A stretch of DNA of 64,000 nt from Paracoccus spongiarum (GCF_030732095.1 NZ_JAVAMQ010000003.1:248001-312000); one strand, 5' to 3'. Counted from the stretch's first letter, positions 46,692-56,510 are shown. The notes: generated by a model from the sequence alone, not told the origin. Translations and numbers: made by a program.

Positions 46692-47553
46692 CGAATTCGA
46701 CGCCCGGCAGCACCGCGATCTCGGCCACGTCGGCGCGGTAGGCGTCCGTCACGTGATCGACGGTCTGCTGCGTCCAGCCGGGCAGGGCGATGTCCTCGTC
46801 CAGCGCATCGGGCAGGATGTGGTCGGCCAGGACCGCGGCGCAGATCCGCCGGCGCTGGGCGATGGTGATCTGGTCACGGCCCGCCAGCGCGGCGCGCAGC
46901 CGCGCCATCCCGGCCTCGCCCAGCAGCTCCTGCATGTACAGAAGCGCCCCGGAAAGCGGCGCCTCGGGGGGCATGTCGCCGGCCAGCCGCAGCAGTTCGG
47001 GCCAGATCATCGGCACGTCCTCGTGGCACCAGACCACCACCCGCCGCCCCTGCGCGGCCGAGACCAGCCTGCGGATCGTGTCGCGCCAGCGCAGGTCCCG
47101 CACCGCGCAGCCCTGCATCATCGCCTCGTAGCTGCAGCCCATCTGCGGCAACAGCTTGCTGAGCAGGACGGCCGGGTTGCGGATCGCCACGAAGAATTCC
47201 GCCTGCGTCTGCGGAAACAGGTTCGCCAGCGCCGACACCCGGGCGCCGATCTGCGGATACAGCCCCTCGCGCCCCACCGCGCGCCCGGCGGATCCCAGCA
47301 GCAGCGGCGAGGACATCACCACCCGCTGCGGCGCCGCGCTGTCCAGCATGGCGTCCAGCATGATCTGCTGCATCTCGGGCGTGGCGGCGCCGCCCTTCAG
47401 CGCCATGATCGCCTCGTCGAACAGGCCGCGATGCCGGGCGGGCGAGACCACCTCGGTGCCGTTCCCGAGCAGCCAGTCGCGGTTGTTCAGCAGCGTCTTG
47501 AGCAACCTGTCGCCATCGGTGCCATGCACCCCGATGTGGAAGACCATCTGCAT
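46681..47553 (-). CDS. Sulfotransferase-like protein, unknown function
   Basis: 290 aa from ATG 47553. The start MQMVFHIGVHGTDGDRLLKT resembles the PAPS-binding N-terminus of sulfotransferases (FHIGxHKTGTT), but the Lys-Thr-Gly-Thr-Thr loop is replaced by GTDGDR, so cofactor binding is doubtful. FFVAIRNPAVLLSKLLPQMG fits the second, 3'-phosphate region (RNP in place of RDP). Possibly a degenerate or repurposed member. Its last codons overlap the AGE gene by 11 bases tail to tail. Confidence 0.5.
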   Translation of the reverse strand: MQMVFHIGVHGTDGDRLLKTLLNNRDWLLGNGTEVVSPARHRGLFDEAIMALKGGAATPEMQQIMLDAMLDSAAPQRVVMSSPLLLGSAGRAVGREGLYPQIGARVSALANLFPQTQAEFFVAIRNPAVLLSKLLPQMGCSYEAMMQGCAVRDLRWRDTIRRLVSAAQGRRVVVWCHEDVPMIWPELLRLAGDMPPEAPLSGALLYMQELLGEAGMARLRAALAGRDQITIAQRRRICAAVLADHILPDALDEDIALPGWTQQTVDHVTDAYRADVAEIAVLPGVEFVMP

Positions 47554-47660
47554 CCGTCCCGCCCGTCCGTTCTTCTTGTCGTGCAACCCAAAGCTGTCGA
47601 GCGCGCAGATTAGCCAGCATTCGTGGACAGTCAAACCGCTTTGCAGTATCGCCCCCTGCC

Positions 47661-49382
47661 ATGAGCACAGCCGACGCCCCGCGCCGCCCTCGGAGCAGCC
47701 ACGATCACGCCCTGCGGCAGGGCGGCGGGCGCGGCTGGTCGCTGGCGGCGCTGCTGATCGCCGCGCTGGTGCTGATGCCGGTGGCGGCGGTCGGCTGGAT
47801 GGCTCTGAACCCGACCGAGAACATCTGGCCGCATCTGATGGCCACGGTCATGCCGCGCTATCTGGGCAGCACCGTCATCCTGGCGGCGGGCACCGGCGCG
47901 CTGGCCGCGGCGATGGGCACCGGTTCGGCCTGGCTGGTCGCCATGCATGATTTTCCCGGCCGGCGCGTCGTGGAATGGCTGCTGCTGCTGCCTCTGGCGG
48001 TGCCGGCCTATATCGGCGCCTATGCGCTTGCCGATTTCCTCGACTATTCCGGCCCGGTGCAGACGGCGCTGCGCGGCTGGTTCGGATGGGAAAGCGGACG
48101 GGACTACTGGTTTCCAAGGGTCCGCTCGATCGAGATGGCGATCCTGGTGCTGGGTGCGGCGCTTTATCCCTATGTCTACCTGCTGACCCGCGCGGCGCTG
48201 CACGAGCAATCTGCCAGCGCCTACGAGGTCGCCCGGGCCCTCGGCTGCGGCCCGTGGCGGCTGTTTCGCAGGGTCGGGCTGCCGCTGGCCCGGCCGGCCA
48301 TCGTCGCAGGCTCGGCCATCGCGATGATGGAGGCGGTCGCGGATTACGGGGTGGTCAGCTATTTCGGGGTGCAGACGCTGAACACCGGCATCTTCACGAC
48401 CTGGCTGGAACGGCGCAACGCGGGCGGCGCGGCGCAGATCGCCTGCGTGATCCTGCTGGTCGTGGTGATCCTGGTGTTGTGGGAACGGTTCGGCCGCCGC
48501 AATGCCCGCTATCACCAAAGCGCGCGGCATCCGCGCCCGATCCTGCGCCAGCGCCTGGGCGGCGTCGCCGGGCTGGCCGCGATGGCCGCCTGCCTGCTGC
48601 CCTTCCTGCTGGGCTTCGTGCTGCCGGTGGCGGTGATCCTGCACTACGCGCTGGCCTATCCGCAGGGCTGGATCACCCCCGGCCTGCTGCGCGCGGCCTG
48701 GCACACGGTCAGCCTCGGCGGCATCGCGGCGGTGCTGACCGTCGGGCTGGCGCTGGTGATGGTCTATGGCGTGCGGCTGTCGGGTCGGGCGCTGCCAAGG
48801 CTGCTGATGCCGGTGACGACCATCGGATACGCCGCGCCGGGGGCGGTTCTGGCGGTCGGCATCCTGATCCCGCTGGCGGCGCTGGACCACCGGCTGGCCG
48901 ATGGCTGGCTGGCGCTGACCGGCACCGATCCGGGGCTGATCCTGACCGGCAGCGGCGCGGCCATCGTGCTGGCCTATCTGGTGCGGTTCTTCGCCATCGG
49001 GCAGGGCGCCATCGACGGCGCCTTCACCCGCGTCTCGCCCTCGCTGCCGATGGCCGCGCGCTCGCTGGGGCGCGATTCGGGCGGCGTGCTGCGCGATGTG
49101 TTCATGCCGCTGATGCGCGGCTCGGTCGGCTCGGCGCTGCTGCTGGTCTTCGTGGATGCCTGCAAGGAACTGCCCGCCACGCTGCTGCTGCGGCCCTTCA
49201 ACTTCGAGACGCTGGCCACCCGCGCCCATGAACGCGCCAGCCTCGAGGATCTGGGCAATGCCGCGCCGGCCGCGCTGCTGGTGATGGCGGTGGGGCTGCT
49301 GGCGGTGGGCCTGCTGGGCCGCGCGAACCTCGGCTTGCGAAAATCGCCGCCGCGCGGTATCGGGGTCGGGCAGGCGGGCTGA
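47661..49382 (+). CDS. Iron(III)-type ABC transporter permease (FbpB/AfuB-like)
   Basis: 573 aa with twelve membrane segments in two fused permease halves. The ABC-interaction (EAA) loops read YEVARALGCGPWRLFRRVGL PLARP-type (near 190) and ARSLGRDSGGVLRDVFMPLM (near 470). PLAVPAYIGAYALADFLDY is typical of ferric-iron permeases. Neither the binding protein nor the ATPase is adjacent, so it is an orphan here. Divergent from the sulfotransferase-like gene; tRNA-Thr follows 11 bases after the stop. Confidence 0.88.
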   Translation: MSTADAPRRPRSSHDHALRQGGGRGWSLAALLIAALVLMPVAAVGWMALNPTENIWPHLMATVMPRYLGSTVILAAGTGALAAAMGTGSAWLVAMHDFPGRRVVEWLLLLPLAVPAYIGAYALADFLDYSGPVQTALRGWFGWESGRDYWFPRVRSIEMAILVLGAALYPYVYLLTRAALHEQSASAYEVARALGCGPWRLFRRVGLPLARPAIVAGSAIAMMEAVADYGVVSYFGVQTLNTGIFTTWLERRNAGGAAQIACVILLVVVILVLWERFGRRNARYHQSARHPRPILRQRLGGVAGLAAMAACLLPFLLGFVLPVAVILHYALAYPQGWITPGLLRAAWHTVSLGGIAAVLTVGLALVMVYGVRLSGRALPRLLMPVTTIGYAAPGAVLAVGILIPLAALDHRLADGWLALTGTDPGLILTGSGAAIVLAYLVRFFAIGQGAIDGAFTRVSPSLPMAARSLGRDSGGVLRDVFMPLMRGSVGSALLLVFVDACKELPATLLLRPFNFETLATRAHERASLEDLGNAAPAALLVMAVGLLAVGLLGRANLGLRKSPPRGIGVGQAG

Positions 49383-49393
49383 CCCCGCCTCGG

Positions 49394-49468
49394 GCCGGTT
49401 TAGCTCAGTGGTAGAGCGTCTGCCTTGTAAGCAGGGGGTCGGGGGTTCAAGTCCCTCAACCGGCACCA
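49394..49468 (+). tRNA. tRNA-Thr (anticodon TGT)
   Basis: 75 bases including an encoded CCA. Acceptor stem GCCGGTT/AACCGGC (7 bp), D arm GCTC...GAGC, anticodon stem TCTGC/GCAGG around loop CTTGTAA with anticodon TGT, T arm with GGTTCAAGTCC. Reads ACA and other Thr codons ending in A or G. Confidence 0.97.
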
Positions 49469-49574
49469 GCCTTGCCCCGTCACGCAGCGTTTCCATCACA
49501 TCCTGCACAAGTTGCGGGCATCCGCCCGTCGATCCGGCTTGAGCGTGTCACGGCTTTGTCATAACCACCCGATC

Positions 49575-50396
49575 ATGCGGATTCTGTTTCTGGGCGATGT
49601 GATGGGCCGGGCGGGGCGGCGCGCGATCAGCGAGGGTCTGGCCGCGCTGCGCAGCCGCCTCAGGGCCGATTTCGTGATCGCCAATGCCGAGAATGCCAGC
49701 GGCGGGCGCGGCATCACCGCGGGCCATGCGCAGCTGCTGCTGCAATCGGGGGCCGATTGCCTGACGCTGGGCGATCACGCCTTCGACCAGAAGGACATGA
49801 TGGCCTTCATCGACCGCGAGCCGCGGATCATCCGGCCGCTGAACTACGCCCGGGAGGCGCCCGGCCGCGGCGCCGGCGTCTTCAGCGATGCGCGCGGCCG
49901 CAAGATCCTGGTCACGCAGGCGCTGGGACAGGTGTTCATGTCGCGGCCCTATGACGATCCCTTCTCGGCGCTTGACGCGGTGCTGCGCGCCCATCCGCCC
50001 GGCGGCATGGTGCAGGCCGCGCTGGTCGACATCCATGCCGAGGCCACCAGCGAGAAGATGGCCACCGGGCATTTCTGCGATGGCCGCGCCAGCCTTGTCG
50101 TGGGCACCCACACCCATGTCCCGACCGGCGACGCGCAGATCCTGCCGCGGGGCACCGGCTATCTGACCGATGCCGGCATGTGCGGCGATTACGACAGCGT
50201 GATCGGCATGGAAAAGGCCGAGCCGCTGCGCCGCTTCATCACCGGCATGGCGCGCGACCGGTTCACCCCCGCCGACGGCGAGGCGACCCTGTGCGGCGTG
50301 CTGGTCGAGACCGACGACCGCAGCGGGCTGGCGCGCCGGATCGACCCCGTGCGCGCGGGCGGCCGGCTGGCGCCCACCCATCCGCCCGCCGCATAG
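49575..50396 (+). CDS. YmdB-family metallophosphoesterase (TIGR00282 type)
   Basis: 273 aa from ATG 49575; an upstream frame opening at 49512 is not conserved. Metal ligands: MRILFLGDVMGRAGR (Asp), IANAENASGGRGIT (Asn), LTLGDHAFDQKD (Asp-His), VDIHAEATSEKMA and VGTHTHVPTGD (His). In Bacillus the family hydrolyses 2',3'-cAMP and affects sporulation and biofilm choice. No neighbour suggests its role here. Confidence 0.9.
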   Translation: MRILFLGDVMGRAGRRAISEGLAALRSRLRADFVIANAENASGGRGITAGHAQLLLQSGADCLTLGDHAFDQKDMMAFIDREPRIIRPLNYAREAPGRGAGVFSDARGRKILVTQALGQVFMSRPYDDPFSALDAVLRAHPPGGMVQAALVDIHAEATSEKMATGHFCDGRASLVVGTHTHVPTGDAQILPRGTGYLTDAGMCGDYDSVIGMEKAEPLRRFITGMARDRFTPADGEATLCGVLVETDDRSGLARRIDPVRAGGRLAPTHPPAA

Positions 50397-50488
50397 CCGC
50401 CCGCAGGCCATGCCGCCTTGCAGCGTGACGCGGAATCGGCGCAAGATGCGGCCGGATTGCCGGTGCCCGGCGAAAGCGCGAGATGTGA

Positions 50489-52267
50489 ATGTTCGGAATT
50501 GAACTGACCGGGACCCTGTCCGCAGTCACCACGATCGTCCTCATCGCCGGAATGCTGACGCTGTTCATCCGGGAGACCTACCCGCCCGAGGTGACCGCCA
50601 TCCTCGGGGCGGTGTCGCTGCTGGCGCTGGGCATCCTCGATGTCAGCCATGTTGCGGGGGTGCTGTCGAACCCGGCGCCCTGGACCATCGCCTTCATGTT
50701 CATCATCGTGGGCGGGCTGGTCAGGACCGGGGCCCTGGACTGGATCGGGCAGCGGGCCGCGCGCCATGCGGCCGCACGTCCGGCGACCACGCTGGCGCTG
50801 GTGTCCTGCGTGGTCTGCGCGATGTCGGCCTTTGTCAACAACACCCCGCTGGTCGTGGTGATGATGCCGATCTTCATGCAGCTGGCCAAGGAGATGGGCA
50901 CCTCGCCCTCGAAGCTGCTGATCCCGCTGTCCTACCTGTCGATCCTCGGCGGCACGATGACGATGATCGGCACCTCGACCAACCTGCTGGTCGACGGCGT
51001 GGCCCGCAATGCCGGCATGGCGCCCTTCGGCATCTTCGAGATCACCGCCGTCGGCCTGCCGATGGCGATCGTGGGCATCATCTACCTGACGATCTTCGCG
51101 CCGCGCCTGTTGCCCGACCGCGATTCCATGTCGCAGCTGATGTCGGGGCGCAGCAAGATGAAGTTCTTCACCGAGGTCGCCATCCCCGAGGGATCGGCGC
51201 TGGTCGGCAAGGCCCTGGACGAGGTCGACATCTTCACCCGCGACACCGCCCGGGTGATCGACGTGCTGCGCGGCGACGCCTCGCTGCGCCGCGACCTGGC
51301 GGCGGTGCGACTGGAGGCAGGTGACCGGATCGTGCTGCGCACGCCCATGTCCGAGGTGCTGGGCATGCAGACCCACAAGGACCTGCGCATGGTGGACAAG
51401 CTCAGCTCGGTCCAGACCTCGACCGTCGAGGTGCTGATCACGCCGGGCTGCCACATGGTCGGGCGCAGCCTCGGCTCGATGCGGCTGCGGCGGCGCTATG
51501 GCGTCTATGTGCTGGCCGCGCATCGCAAGAACCAGAACATCGGCCGCCAGCTTGACGATCTGGTGGTGCGGGTCGGCGACACGCTGCTGCTCGAGGGGGC
51601 ATCGGGCGACATCCAGAGGCTGGCCAGCGACATGGAGATGGTCGAGGTCAACGCCCCCTCGGACCGCGCCTATCGCCGCCGCCACGCGCCCATCGTGGTC
51701 GCCACGCTGGCGGCGGTGGTGATCCTGTCGGCCTTCGACGTCGCGCCGATCCTGCTGCTGGCCTTCGTGGGCGTCGCCGTGGTGCTGGGCACCCGCTGCA
51801 TCGACGCGGATGAGGCGCTGGGCTTCGTCGATGGCCGGCTGATGGCGCTGATCTTCGCGATGCTGGCGGTGGGGGCGGGGCTCGAGAACTCGGGCGCGGT
51901 GGAGTTGCTGGTCACGCAGATCGCGCCGACGCTGGCCGAGGTTCCCAGCTGGGGGCTGGTGTTGGCGGTCTACCTGCTGGCGACCGCGCTGACCGAGACG
52001 GTGACCAACAACGCCGTGGCGGTGATCGTCACGCCGGTGGCGATCTCGCTGGCCGGGCAGCTGGGCGTCGATCCACGGCCGCTGGTGGTCGCGGTGATGA
52101 TGGGCGCCTCGGCCAGTTTCGCCACGCCGATCGGCTATCAGACCAACACGCTGGTCTATGGTCCGGGCGGCTACCGCTTTTCGGACTTCATCCGGGTCGG
52201 CCTGCCGCTGAACCTGCTGATGGCGGTGGTCGCCGCGGCGGTGATCCCCTTCGTCTGGCCACTCTGA
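50489..52267 (+). CDS. SLC13/DASS-type permease with two RCK_C domains
   Basis: 592 aa. Two membrane halves (about 1-210 and 405-592) flank a soluble middle with two TrkA-C-like domains (FFTEVAIPEGSALVGKALDE and VEVLITPGCHMVGRSLGS starts). SNT motifs of the ion-transporter fold: IGTSTNLLVDG in the first half, TPIGYQTNTLVYGPGGYRF in the second. Transports an anion such as sulfate or a dicarboxylate with Na+; the RCK_C domains probably gate by ligand. Faces a similar gene at 52735. Confidence 0.9.
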   Translation: MFGIELTGTLSAVTTIVLIAGMLTLFIRETYPPEVTAILGAVSLLALGILDVSHVAGVLSNPAPWTIAFMFIIVGGLVRTGALDWIGQRAARHAAARPATTLALVSCVVCAMSAFVNNTPLVVVMMPIFMQLAKEMGTSPSKLLIPLSYLSILGGTMTMIGTSTNLLVDGVARNAGMAPFGIFEITAVGLPMAIVGIIYLTIFAPRLLPDRDSMSQLMSGRSKMKFFTEVAIPEGSALVGKALDEVDIFTRDTARVIDVLRGDASLRRDLAAVRLEAGDRIVLRTPMSEVLGMQTHKDLRMVDKLSSVQTSTVEVLITPGCHMVGRSLGSMRLRRRYGVYVLAAHRKNQNIGRQLDDLVVRVGDTLLLEGASGDIQRLASDMEMVEVNAPSDRAYRRRHAPIVVATLAAVVILSAFDVAPILLLAFVGVAVVLGTRCIDADEALGFVDGRLMALIFAMLAVGAGLENSGAVELLVTQIAPTLAEVPSWGLVLAVYLLATALTETVTNNAVAVIVTPVAISLAGQLGVDPRPLVVAVMMGASASFATPIGYQTNTLVYGPGGYRFSDFIRVGLPLNLLMAVVAAAVIPFVWPL

Positions 52268-52402
52268 TCGCAGGGCGTTCCCCATAACGGCCTGAAGCGA
52301 TTGCAATGCTGCCATGCAGCATCGGCGGTTGTGCGGATCGTCGCCCGGTCCCAGATTGGCGGCAGGGATGGAACGACCTTGAGCAGCACGAAGGAGTCTC
52401 CC

Positions 52403-52633
52403 ATGGCTACCACCGCCAATATCGGCCGCAGCGCCGAAGCACCCCGCCTCTCCGCGATCCTCGCCGCACCCTTCCTGGCGATCGGCCGCTTTCTCGTCAT
52501 GCTGGCCGAGGCCAGCCCGCGGATGCAGGCGCTGGAGCGGCTGAACCGCATCCCCGATGCAGAGCTGAAGGCGCGCGGACTGACCCGCGACGGCGAGATG
52601 CGCCGCATCCTGGGCATCAGCGGCAGCATCTGA
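52403..52633 (+). CDS. DUF1127-like small protein
   Basis: 76 aa from ATG 52403 after AAGGAG. The C-terminal [20 protein letters not shown] then MRRILG matches the DUF1127 (YjiS-like) pattern of L-x-D-x-x-L-x-x-R-G-[LI]-x-R. Small arginine-rich DUF1127 proteins act in phosphate and RNA metabolism in alphaproteobacteria; this one is less Arg-rich. Lies between two SLC13 permeases. Confidence 0.7.
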   Translation: MATTANIGRSAEAPRLSAILAAPFLAIGRFLVMLAEASPRMQALERLNRIPDAELKARGLTRDGEMRRILGISGSI

Positions 52634-52734
52634 CCCATGCGCCATCGCGGCGCCGATCGGGCGGCCGGGGCCTTGCGCCCCGGTCGCCCTTACCGTTTCG
52701 GCCACTGCGCGTTCCGGCGGGGGCGCGCGCAGCG

Positions 52735-54513
52735 TCAGAGCGGCCAGACGATCAGCAGCATCGGCAGCGCGACGGCCAGCACGATGATCTCCAGCGGCAG
52801 GCCCATCCGCCAGTAATCCCCGAAGCGGTAATTGCCGGGCCCGAGGATCAGGGTGTTGTTCTGATGCCCGATGGGGGTCAGGAAGGCGCAGGCCGCGGCC
52901 ACCGCCACGCCCATCAGGAAGGCGTCGGGCTGCACGCCCAGCTCTTCGGCCAGGCGGATGCCGACCGGCGCGGCGATGATCGTGGTGGCGTTGTTGTTGA
53001 GGATGTCCGACAGGCACATCGTCGTCACCATCAGCAGCAGAAGCGCGATCCAGGCCGGGTAGCCCTCGGTCAGCCCGGCCAGCAGCCTGGCGATCAGCGC
53101 GGTGCCGCCGGTCTCGTCCAGCGCGATGCCCAGCGGGATCATTGCGCCCAGCAGCACGATTACCGGCCAGTCCACATGGTCGTAGATCTCGTTGATCGAC
53201 AGCACCCCGGTCAGCACATAGCCGATCACGACCACGCCCAGCGCGATCGGCATGCTGACCAGTCCCAGGCTGGTCGCCAGCACGGCCAGCGCGAACAGCC
53301 CGATGGCGGTGCGCATGTGCCCGTCGCGCTGGACCGGCAGGCTGCCGCCGTCGATGCGCAGCAGCCCCGACGCCGCCAGCACGTCCTCGGCCCGGCTTTC
53401 GGGCACCAAGAGCAGCAGCAGATCGCCGGCCGCGATCTCTTGCCGGGGCAGCGCGTCCCGCAGCGCCACGCCCCGCCGGCGCATTCCGATCAGCACGCTG
53501 TCATAGCGGTTCACCAGCCCGAAGGACTGTGCCGAGCGGCCGATGATGTCGGCGCCCACCGGCACCAGGCATTCCAGCAGACTCTGGCCCTCGACATCCT
53601 TGCGGGCGCGCGGCTCCAGCCGGCCGTCGGGAAAGGCCAGGCGGTCGGCGGCGCGGAATTCGTCCAGCGACGAGGGGGCGGCGCGCAGCAGCAGGACGTC
53701 CTGCGGCGCGAGGATCGCGGCATCGGGATCGTCCGAGACGGCATGGCCGTGGCGCATCAGCCCGATGATGCGCACGCCCGCCTTCAGCGCGTCCGCGCGG
53801 GCGTCGCCAAGGCTGGCGCCGGCCAGGCTGCTGGCCTCGGTGACGACCAGCCGCGCGAGATAGCGGCGTGCCCCATCCGCCGCGCCGACCGGCCCGCCCC
53901 GCCCCGAGACCGGGATCAGGCGCCAGCCGAAGAGGCCTATGAAGGCGATGCCGGCCACAGCGACGGCGGCGCCCACCGGCAGGAAGTCGAACATCCGGTA
54001 AGGCTCGCCCAGGACCTCGGCGCGAAACCCCGAGACGATCAGGTTCGGCGGGGTGCCGATCAGCGTCAGCATGCCGCCGAGGATGGTGGCGAAGGCCAGC
54101 GGCATCAGCGTCAGCCCGGCGACCCGGCCCGCCTTGCGCGCGGCCTGCAGGTCGATGGGCATCAGCATGGCCAGCGCCGCGATGTTGTTCATGAAGCCCG
54201 ACAGCAGGCCGCCGACGCCGCAGAACAGCAGGATGTGCCCGGTCAGGCTGCGCCGATCCGAGGCCAGCATCCGGGTCAGCCGCGACACCGCACCGGACCG
54301 CGTCAGCCCCGCCGTGGCGATCAGCACCAGCGCCACGACCATCGTGGCCGGGTTGCCGAAGCCCGAAAATGCCTGCTGCGCGGGAACGATGCCGACCAGC
54401 ACCGCGGCCATCAGCCCGGCGAAGGCCACCAGGTCATGCCGCCACCGGCCCCAGAACATCAGCACCATCATCGCCGCAAAGATGGAGAAGAGGGCGATCT
54501 GCGCGAAACTCAT
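52735..54513 (-). CDS. SLC13/DASS-type permease with RCK_C domains
   Basis: 592 aa, same architecture and length as the permease at 50489 but clearly different in sequence. Motifs [18 protein letters not shown] in the first half and [20 protein letters not shown] in the second; the soluble middle (about 205-385) has two TrkA-C-like units. TPPN instead of TSTN suggests a different substrate. Divergent from yebC. Confidence 0.9.
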   Translation of the reverse strand: MSFAQIALFSIFAAMMVLMFWGRWRHDLVAFAGLMAAVLVGIVPAQQAFSGFGNPATMVVALVLIATAGLTRSGAVSRLTRMLASDRRSLTGHILLFCGVGGLLSGFMNNIAALAMLMPIDLQAARKAGRVAGLTLMPLAFATILGGMLTLIGTPPNLIVSGFRAEVLGEPYRMFDFLPVGAAVAVAGIAFIGLFGWRLIPVSGRGGPVGAADGARRYLARLVVTEASSLAGASLGDARADALKAGVRIIGLMRHGHAVSDDPDAAILAPQDVLLLRAAPSSLDEFRAADRLAFPDGRLEPRARKDVEGQSLLECLVPVGADIIGRSAQSFGLVNRYDSVLIGMRRRGVALRDALPRQEIAAGDLLLLLVPESRAEDVLAASGLLRIDGGSLPVQRDGHMRTAIGLFALAVLATSLGLVSMPIALGVVVIGYVLTGVLSINEIYDHVDWPVIVLLGAMIPLGIALDETGGTALIARLLAGLTEGYPAWIALLLLMVTTMCLSDILNNNATTIIAAPVGIRLAEELGVQPDAFLMGVAVAAACAFLTPIGHQNNTLILGPGNYRFGDYWRMGLPLEIIVLAVALPMLLIVWPL

Positions 54514-54657
54514 CGGGGAAGGTTCCTTTCTGGCGGGTGCGGGGCCGACGGAACCAACGCGGGGCCGGCCGATCGGGTTCGCCTTGCGATGGCGGGCCGG
54601 GCTGGACTAAAAGCGCCCGAATCCGGAACTGATCTGCATTGCGAAGGACGACCGATC

Positions 54658-55401
54658 ATGGCAGGCCATTCGAAATGGGCCAATATCCAGCATCGCAAGG
54701 GCCGGCAGGATGCCGCCCGCTCGAAGCTGTTTTCCAAGCTCGCCAAGGAAATCACCGTGGCCGCCAAGATGGGCGACCCGGACCCCGAGAAGAACCCCCG
54801 GCTGCGGCTGGCGGTGAAGGAGGCGAAGGCCAAGTCGGTGCCCAAGGACGTGATCGACCGGGCGATCAGGAAGTCGATGGGCGGCGATGCCGAAACCTAC
54901 GAGGAGATCCGCTACGAGGGCTATGGCCCGAACGGGATCGCGCTGGTGGTCGAGGCAATGACCGACAACCGCAACCGCACGGCGTCCAACGTGCGCAGCT
55001 ATTTCACCAAGTCGGGCGGCGATCTGGGGCAGACCGGATCGGTCAGCTTCATGTTCGACCGGGTGGGCGAGATCATGTATCCGCTGGCGGCCGGCGATTC
55101 CGAGACGGTGATGCTGGCTGCGATCGAGGCGGGCGCGGATGACGTCGAGACCGATGAGGAGGGCCACTGGATCTACTGCGCGGACACGGCGCTGAACGAG
55201 GTCTCGACGGCGCTGGAGGCGGCGCTGGGCGAATCCGAGACGGCCAAGCTGATCTGGAAGCCGCAGGCCCCGACCGAGATCGGCGATGTCGAGACGGCGC
55301 AGAAGCTGATGAAGCTGATCGACGCGCTGGAGGATGACGACGACGTGCAGAACGTCACCGGCAATTTCGACCTGAGCGAGTCGGTGGCCGCGCAGCTGTA
55401 A
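54658..55401 (+). CDS. yebC: YebC/PmpR family transcription or translation factor
   Basis: 247 aa. [20 protein letters not shown] is the invariant N-terminus; [20 protein letters not shown] and [15 protein letters not shown] are conserved. Recent work assigns YebC proteins to relief of ribosome stalling at proline runs; earlier work to transcription control of ruvC. ruvC is not in the window. Its stop lies inside a perfect hairpin. Confidence 0.96.
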   Translation: MAGHSKWANIQHRKGRQDAARSKLFSKLAKEITVAAKMGDPDPEKNPRLRLAVKEAKAKSVPKDVIDRAIRKSMGGDAETYEEIRYEGYGPNGIALVVEAMTDNRNRTASNVRSYFTKSGGDLGQTGSVSFMFDRVGEIMYPLAAGDSETVMLAAIEAGADDVETDEEGHWIYCADTALNEVSTALEAALGESETAKLIWKPQAPTEIGDVETAQKLMKLIDALEDDDDVQNVTGNFDLSESVAAQL

Positions 55402-55411
55402 GCTGCGCGGC
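55387..55411 (+). repeat. Perfect 11-bp hairpin spanning the yebC stop codon
   Basis: GCCGCGCAGCT (55387-55397), loop GTA, AGCTGCGCGGC (55401-55411). The stop TAA (55399-55401) starts in the loop. No T run follows. It could stabilise the mRNA 3' end or weakly terminate. Confidence 0.65.
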
Positions 55412-55430
55412 TCCTTGCCGGGGGCGGTTG

Positions 55431-55453
55431 CCGGGGGGCGCCACGCCCCCCGG
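55431..55453 (+). terminator. GC-only hairpin downstream of yebC
   Basis: CCGGGGGGCG (55431-55440), loop CCA, CGCCCCCCGG (55444-55453), a perfect 10-bp stem followed by C-rich sequence. Such GC-rich hairpins are frequent behind genes in Rhodobacterales. Without a U tract its termination strength is uncertain. Confidence 0.4.
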
Positions 55454-55549
55454 ACCCCCCCGGCCCCCCCGGACCCCCTGCGGCACATCGCGCCCGCGGG
55501 ACCCCGGGTTGCCGGTCTCGTCCCGAAACAACCGCGCCATCCGGGGGCG

Positions 55550-55597
55550 GCGCCCCGTCGGCCAAGCGCCCCGTCGGCCAAGCGCCCCGTCGGCCGG
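55550..55597. repeat. 16-bp tandem repeat, three copies
   Basis: GCGCCCCGTCGGCCAA twice, then once with GG instead of AA at its end. Lies in the convergent yebC-argP space and ends two bases before the argP stop. Probably a slippage product. Confidence 0.85.
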
Positions 55598-55599
55598 GC

Positions 55600-56487
55600 T
55601 CAGCCGGCATCTCCGGCCGGCCCCGCAGGACGCAGCGCGGCGCGGGCGGCGATGGTCAGCGCACGGGTCAGCGGCGCGATCGCCCCGGCGGTTATCCGCG
55701 CCGTCTGCAGGAACAGCGGCACGTCCAGAGGCAAATGCGGCGCAAGGTCGACGAGCCGCCCCGCGGCCAGATCCGCGGCCACCAGGCCTTCCGGGTTCAT
55801 TCCCCAGCCCAGGCCGACGCGGGCCGCCTCGGCAAAGGCGTGGGTCGAGGGGATGCGATGCTGCGGCAGGGCGATGCGCCGGCCCGTCACTCGGCGCACC
55901 CATCTGTCCTGAAGCGCGTCCTTGCCGTTGAAGACCAGGGCCGGGGCGCGGGCGAGGCTGTCGGGATCGATGCCGCCGGCGAAATGGCGGGCCGCGAAAT
56001 CAGGGCTGGCGGTCGCCCGATAGCGCATCGCGCCAAGGCCGTGGCTGTCGCAGCCGCCGACCGGGCGGCCCTCGCCGGTGATCGCGGCGGCCACCAGCCC
56101 CGAGCGAAGCCAGCCCTGCGCATGGTCCTGGTCGTCGATGACCAGATCGATGAGGCCCGGCGCGGCACGCATCGGCGCCATCGCCCAGGTGGCGAGGCTG
56201 TCGGCGTTCACGGCGATGCGGATTACCGGCGGAGCGTCCCCGCCCGGCCCCGCAAGCGCGCCCTCGAGCAGCCGCACCTGATCGAGATGGGCGGCAAGGC
56301 GCAGCCCGGCGGGGGTTCCACGCAGGGGCGGGCCACGGTCGATCACCGCGGTGCCGAGCCGATCCTCGAGCCCGCGGATGCGCTGCGAGATCGCCGAGGG
56401 CGTCACCGACAGCGCCTGCGCCGCGGCCTCGAACGAGCCGCGGCGCAGGATCTCGGACAGGGCCAGCAGGGCGGGATAGTCGAACAT
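55600..56487 (-). CDS. argP: LysR-family regulator ArgP
   Basis: 295 aa. HTH at the N-terminus: LLALSEILRRGSFEAAAQAL then SVTPSAISQRIRGLEDRLGT, the ArgP/LysG type. The effector domain holds INVADSLATW-like IAVNADSLATWAMAPM, which binds Lys/Arg in ArgP. Divergent from argO, its expected target. Senses Lys or Arg and drives export. Confidence 0.92.
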   Translation of the reverse strand: MFDYPALLALSEILRRGSFEAAAQALSVTPSAISQRIRGLEDRLGTAVIDRGPPLRGTPAGLRLAAHLDQVRLLEGALAGPGGDAPPVIRIAVNADSLATWAMAPMRAAPGLIDLVIDDQDHAQGWLRSGLVAAAITGEGRPVGGCDSHGLGAMRYRATASPDFAARHFAGGIDPDSLARAPALVFNGKDALQDRWVRRVTGRRIALPQHRIPSTHAFAEAARVGLGWGMNPEGLVAADLAAGRLVDLAPHLPLDVPLFLQTARITAGAIAPLTRALTIAARAALRPAGPAGDAG

Positions 56488-56510
56488 TAGCAACGCTTCA
56501 TCGGCACAAG

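Noticed and set aside
49394..49468. tRNA-Thr as an integration site
   Set aside because: No integrase and no repeated copy of the tRNA 3' end was noticed in the window; flanking genes look chromosomal.
52306..55401. Very long open frames on the strand opposite real genes, such as about 1,000 codons through the second SLC13 gene into yebC, and one opposite the atp genes at 4087-7038
   Set aside because: High GC removes stops from the shadow frames. The translations are Arg/Gly/Pro/Ala-rich without domains, and each overlaps a well-supported gene.
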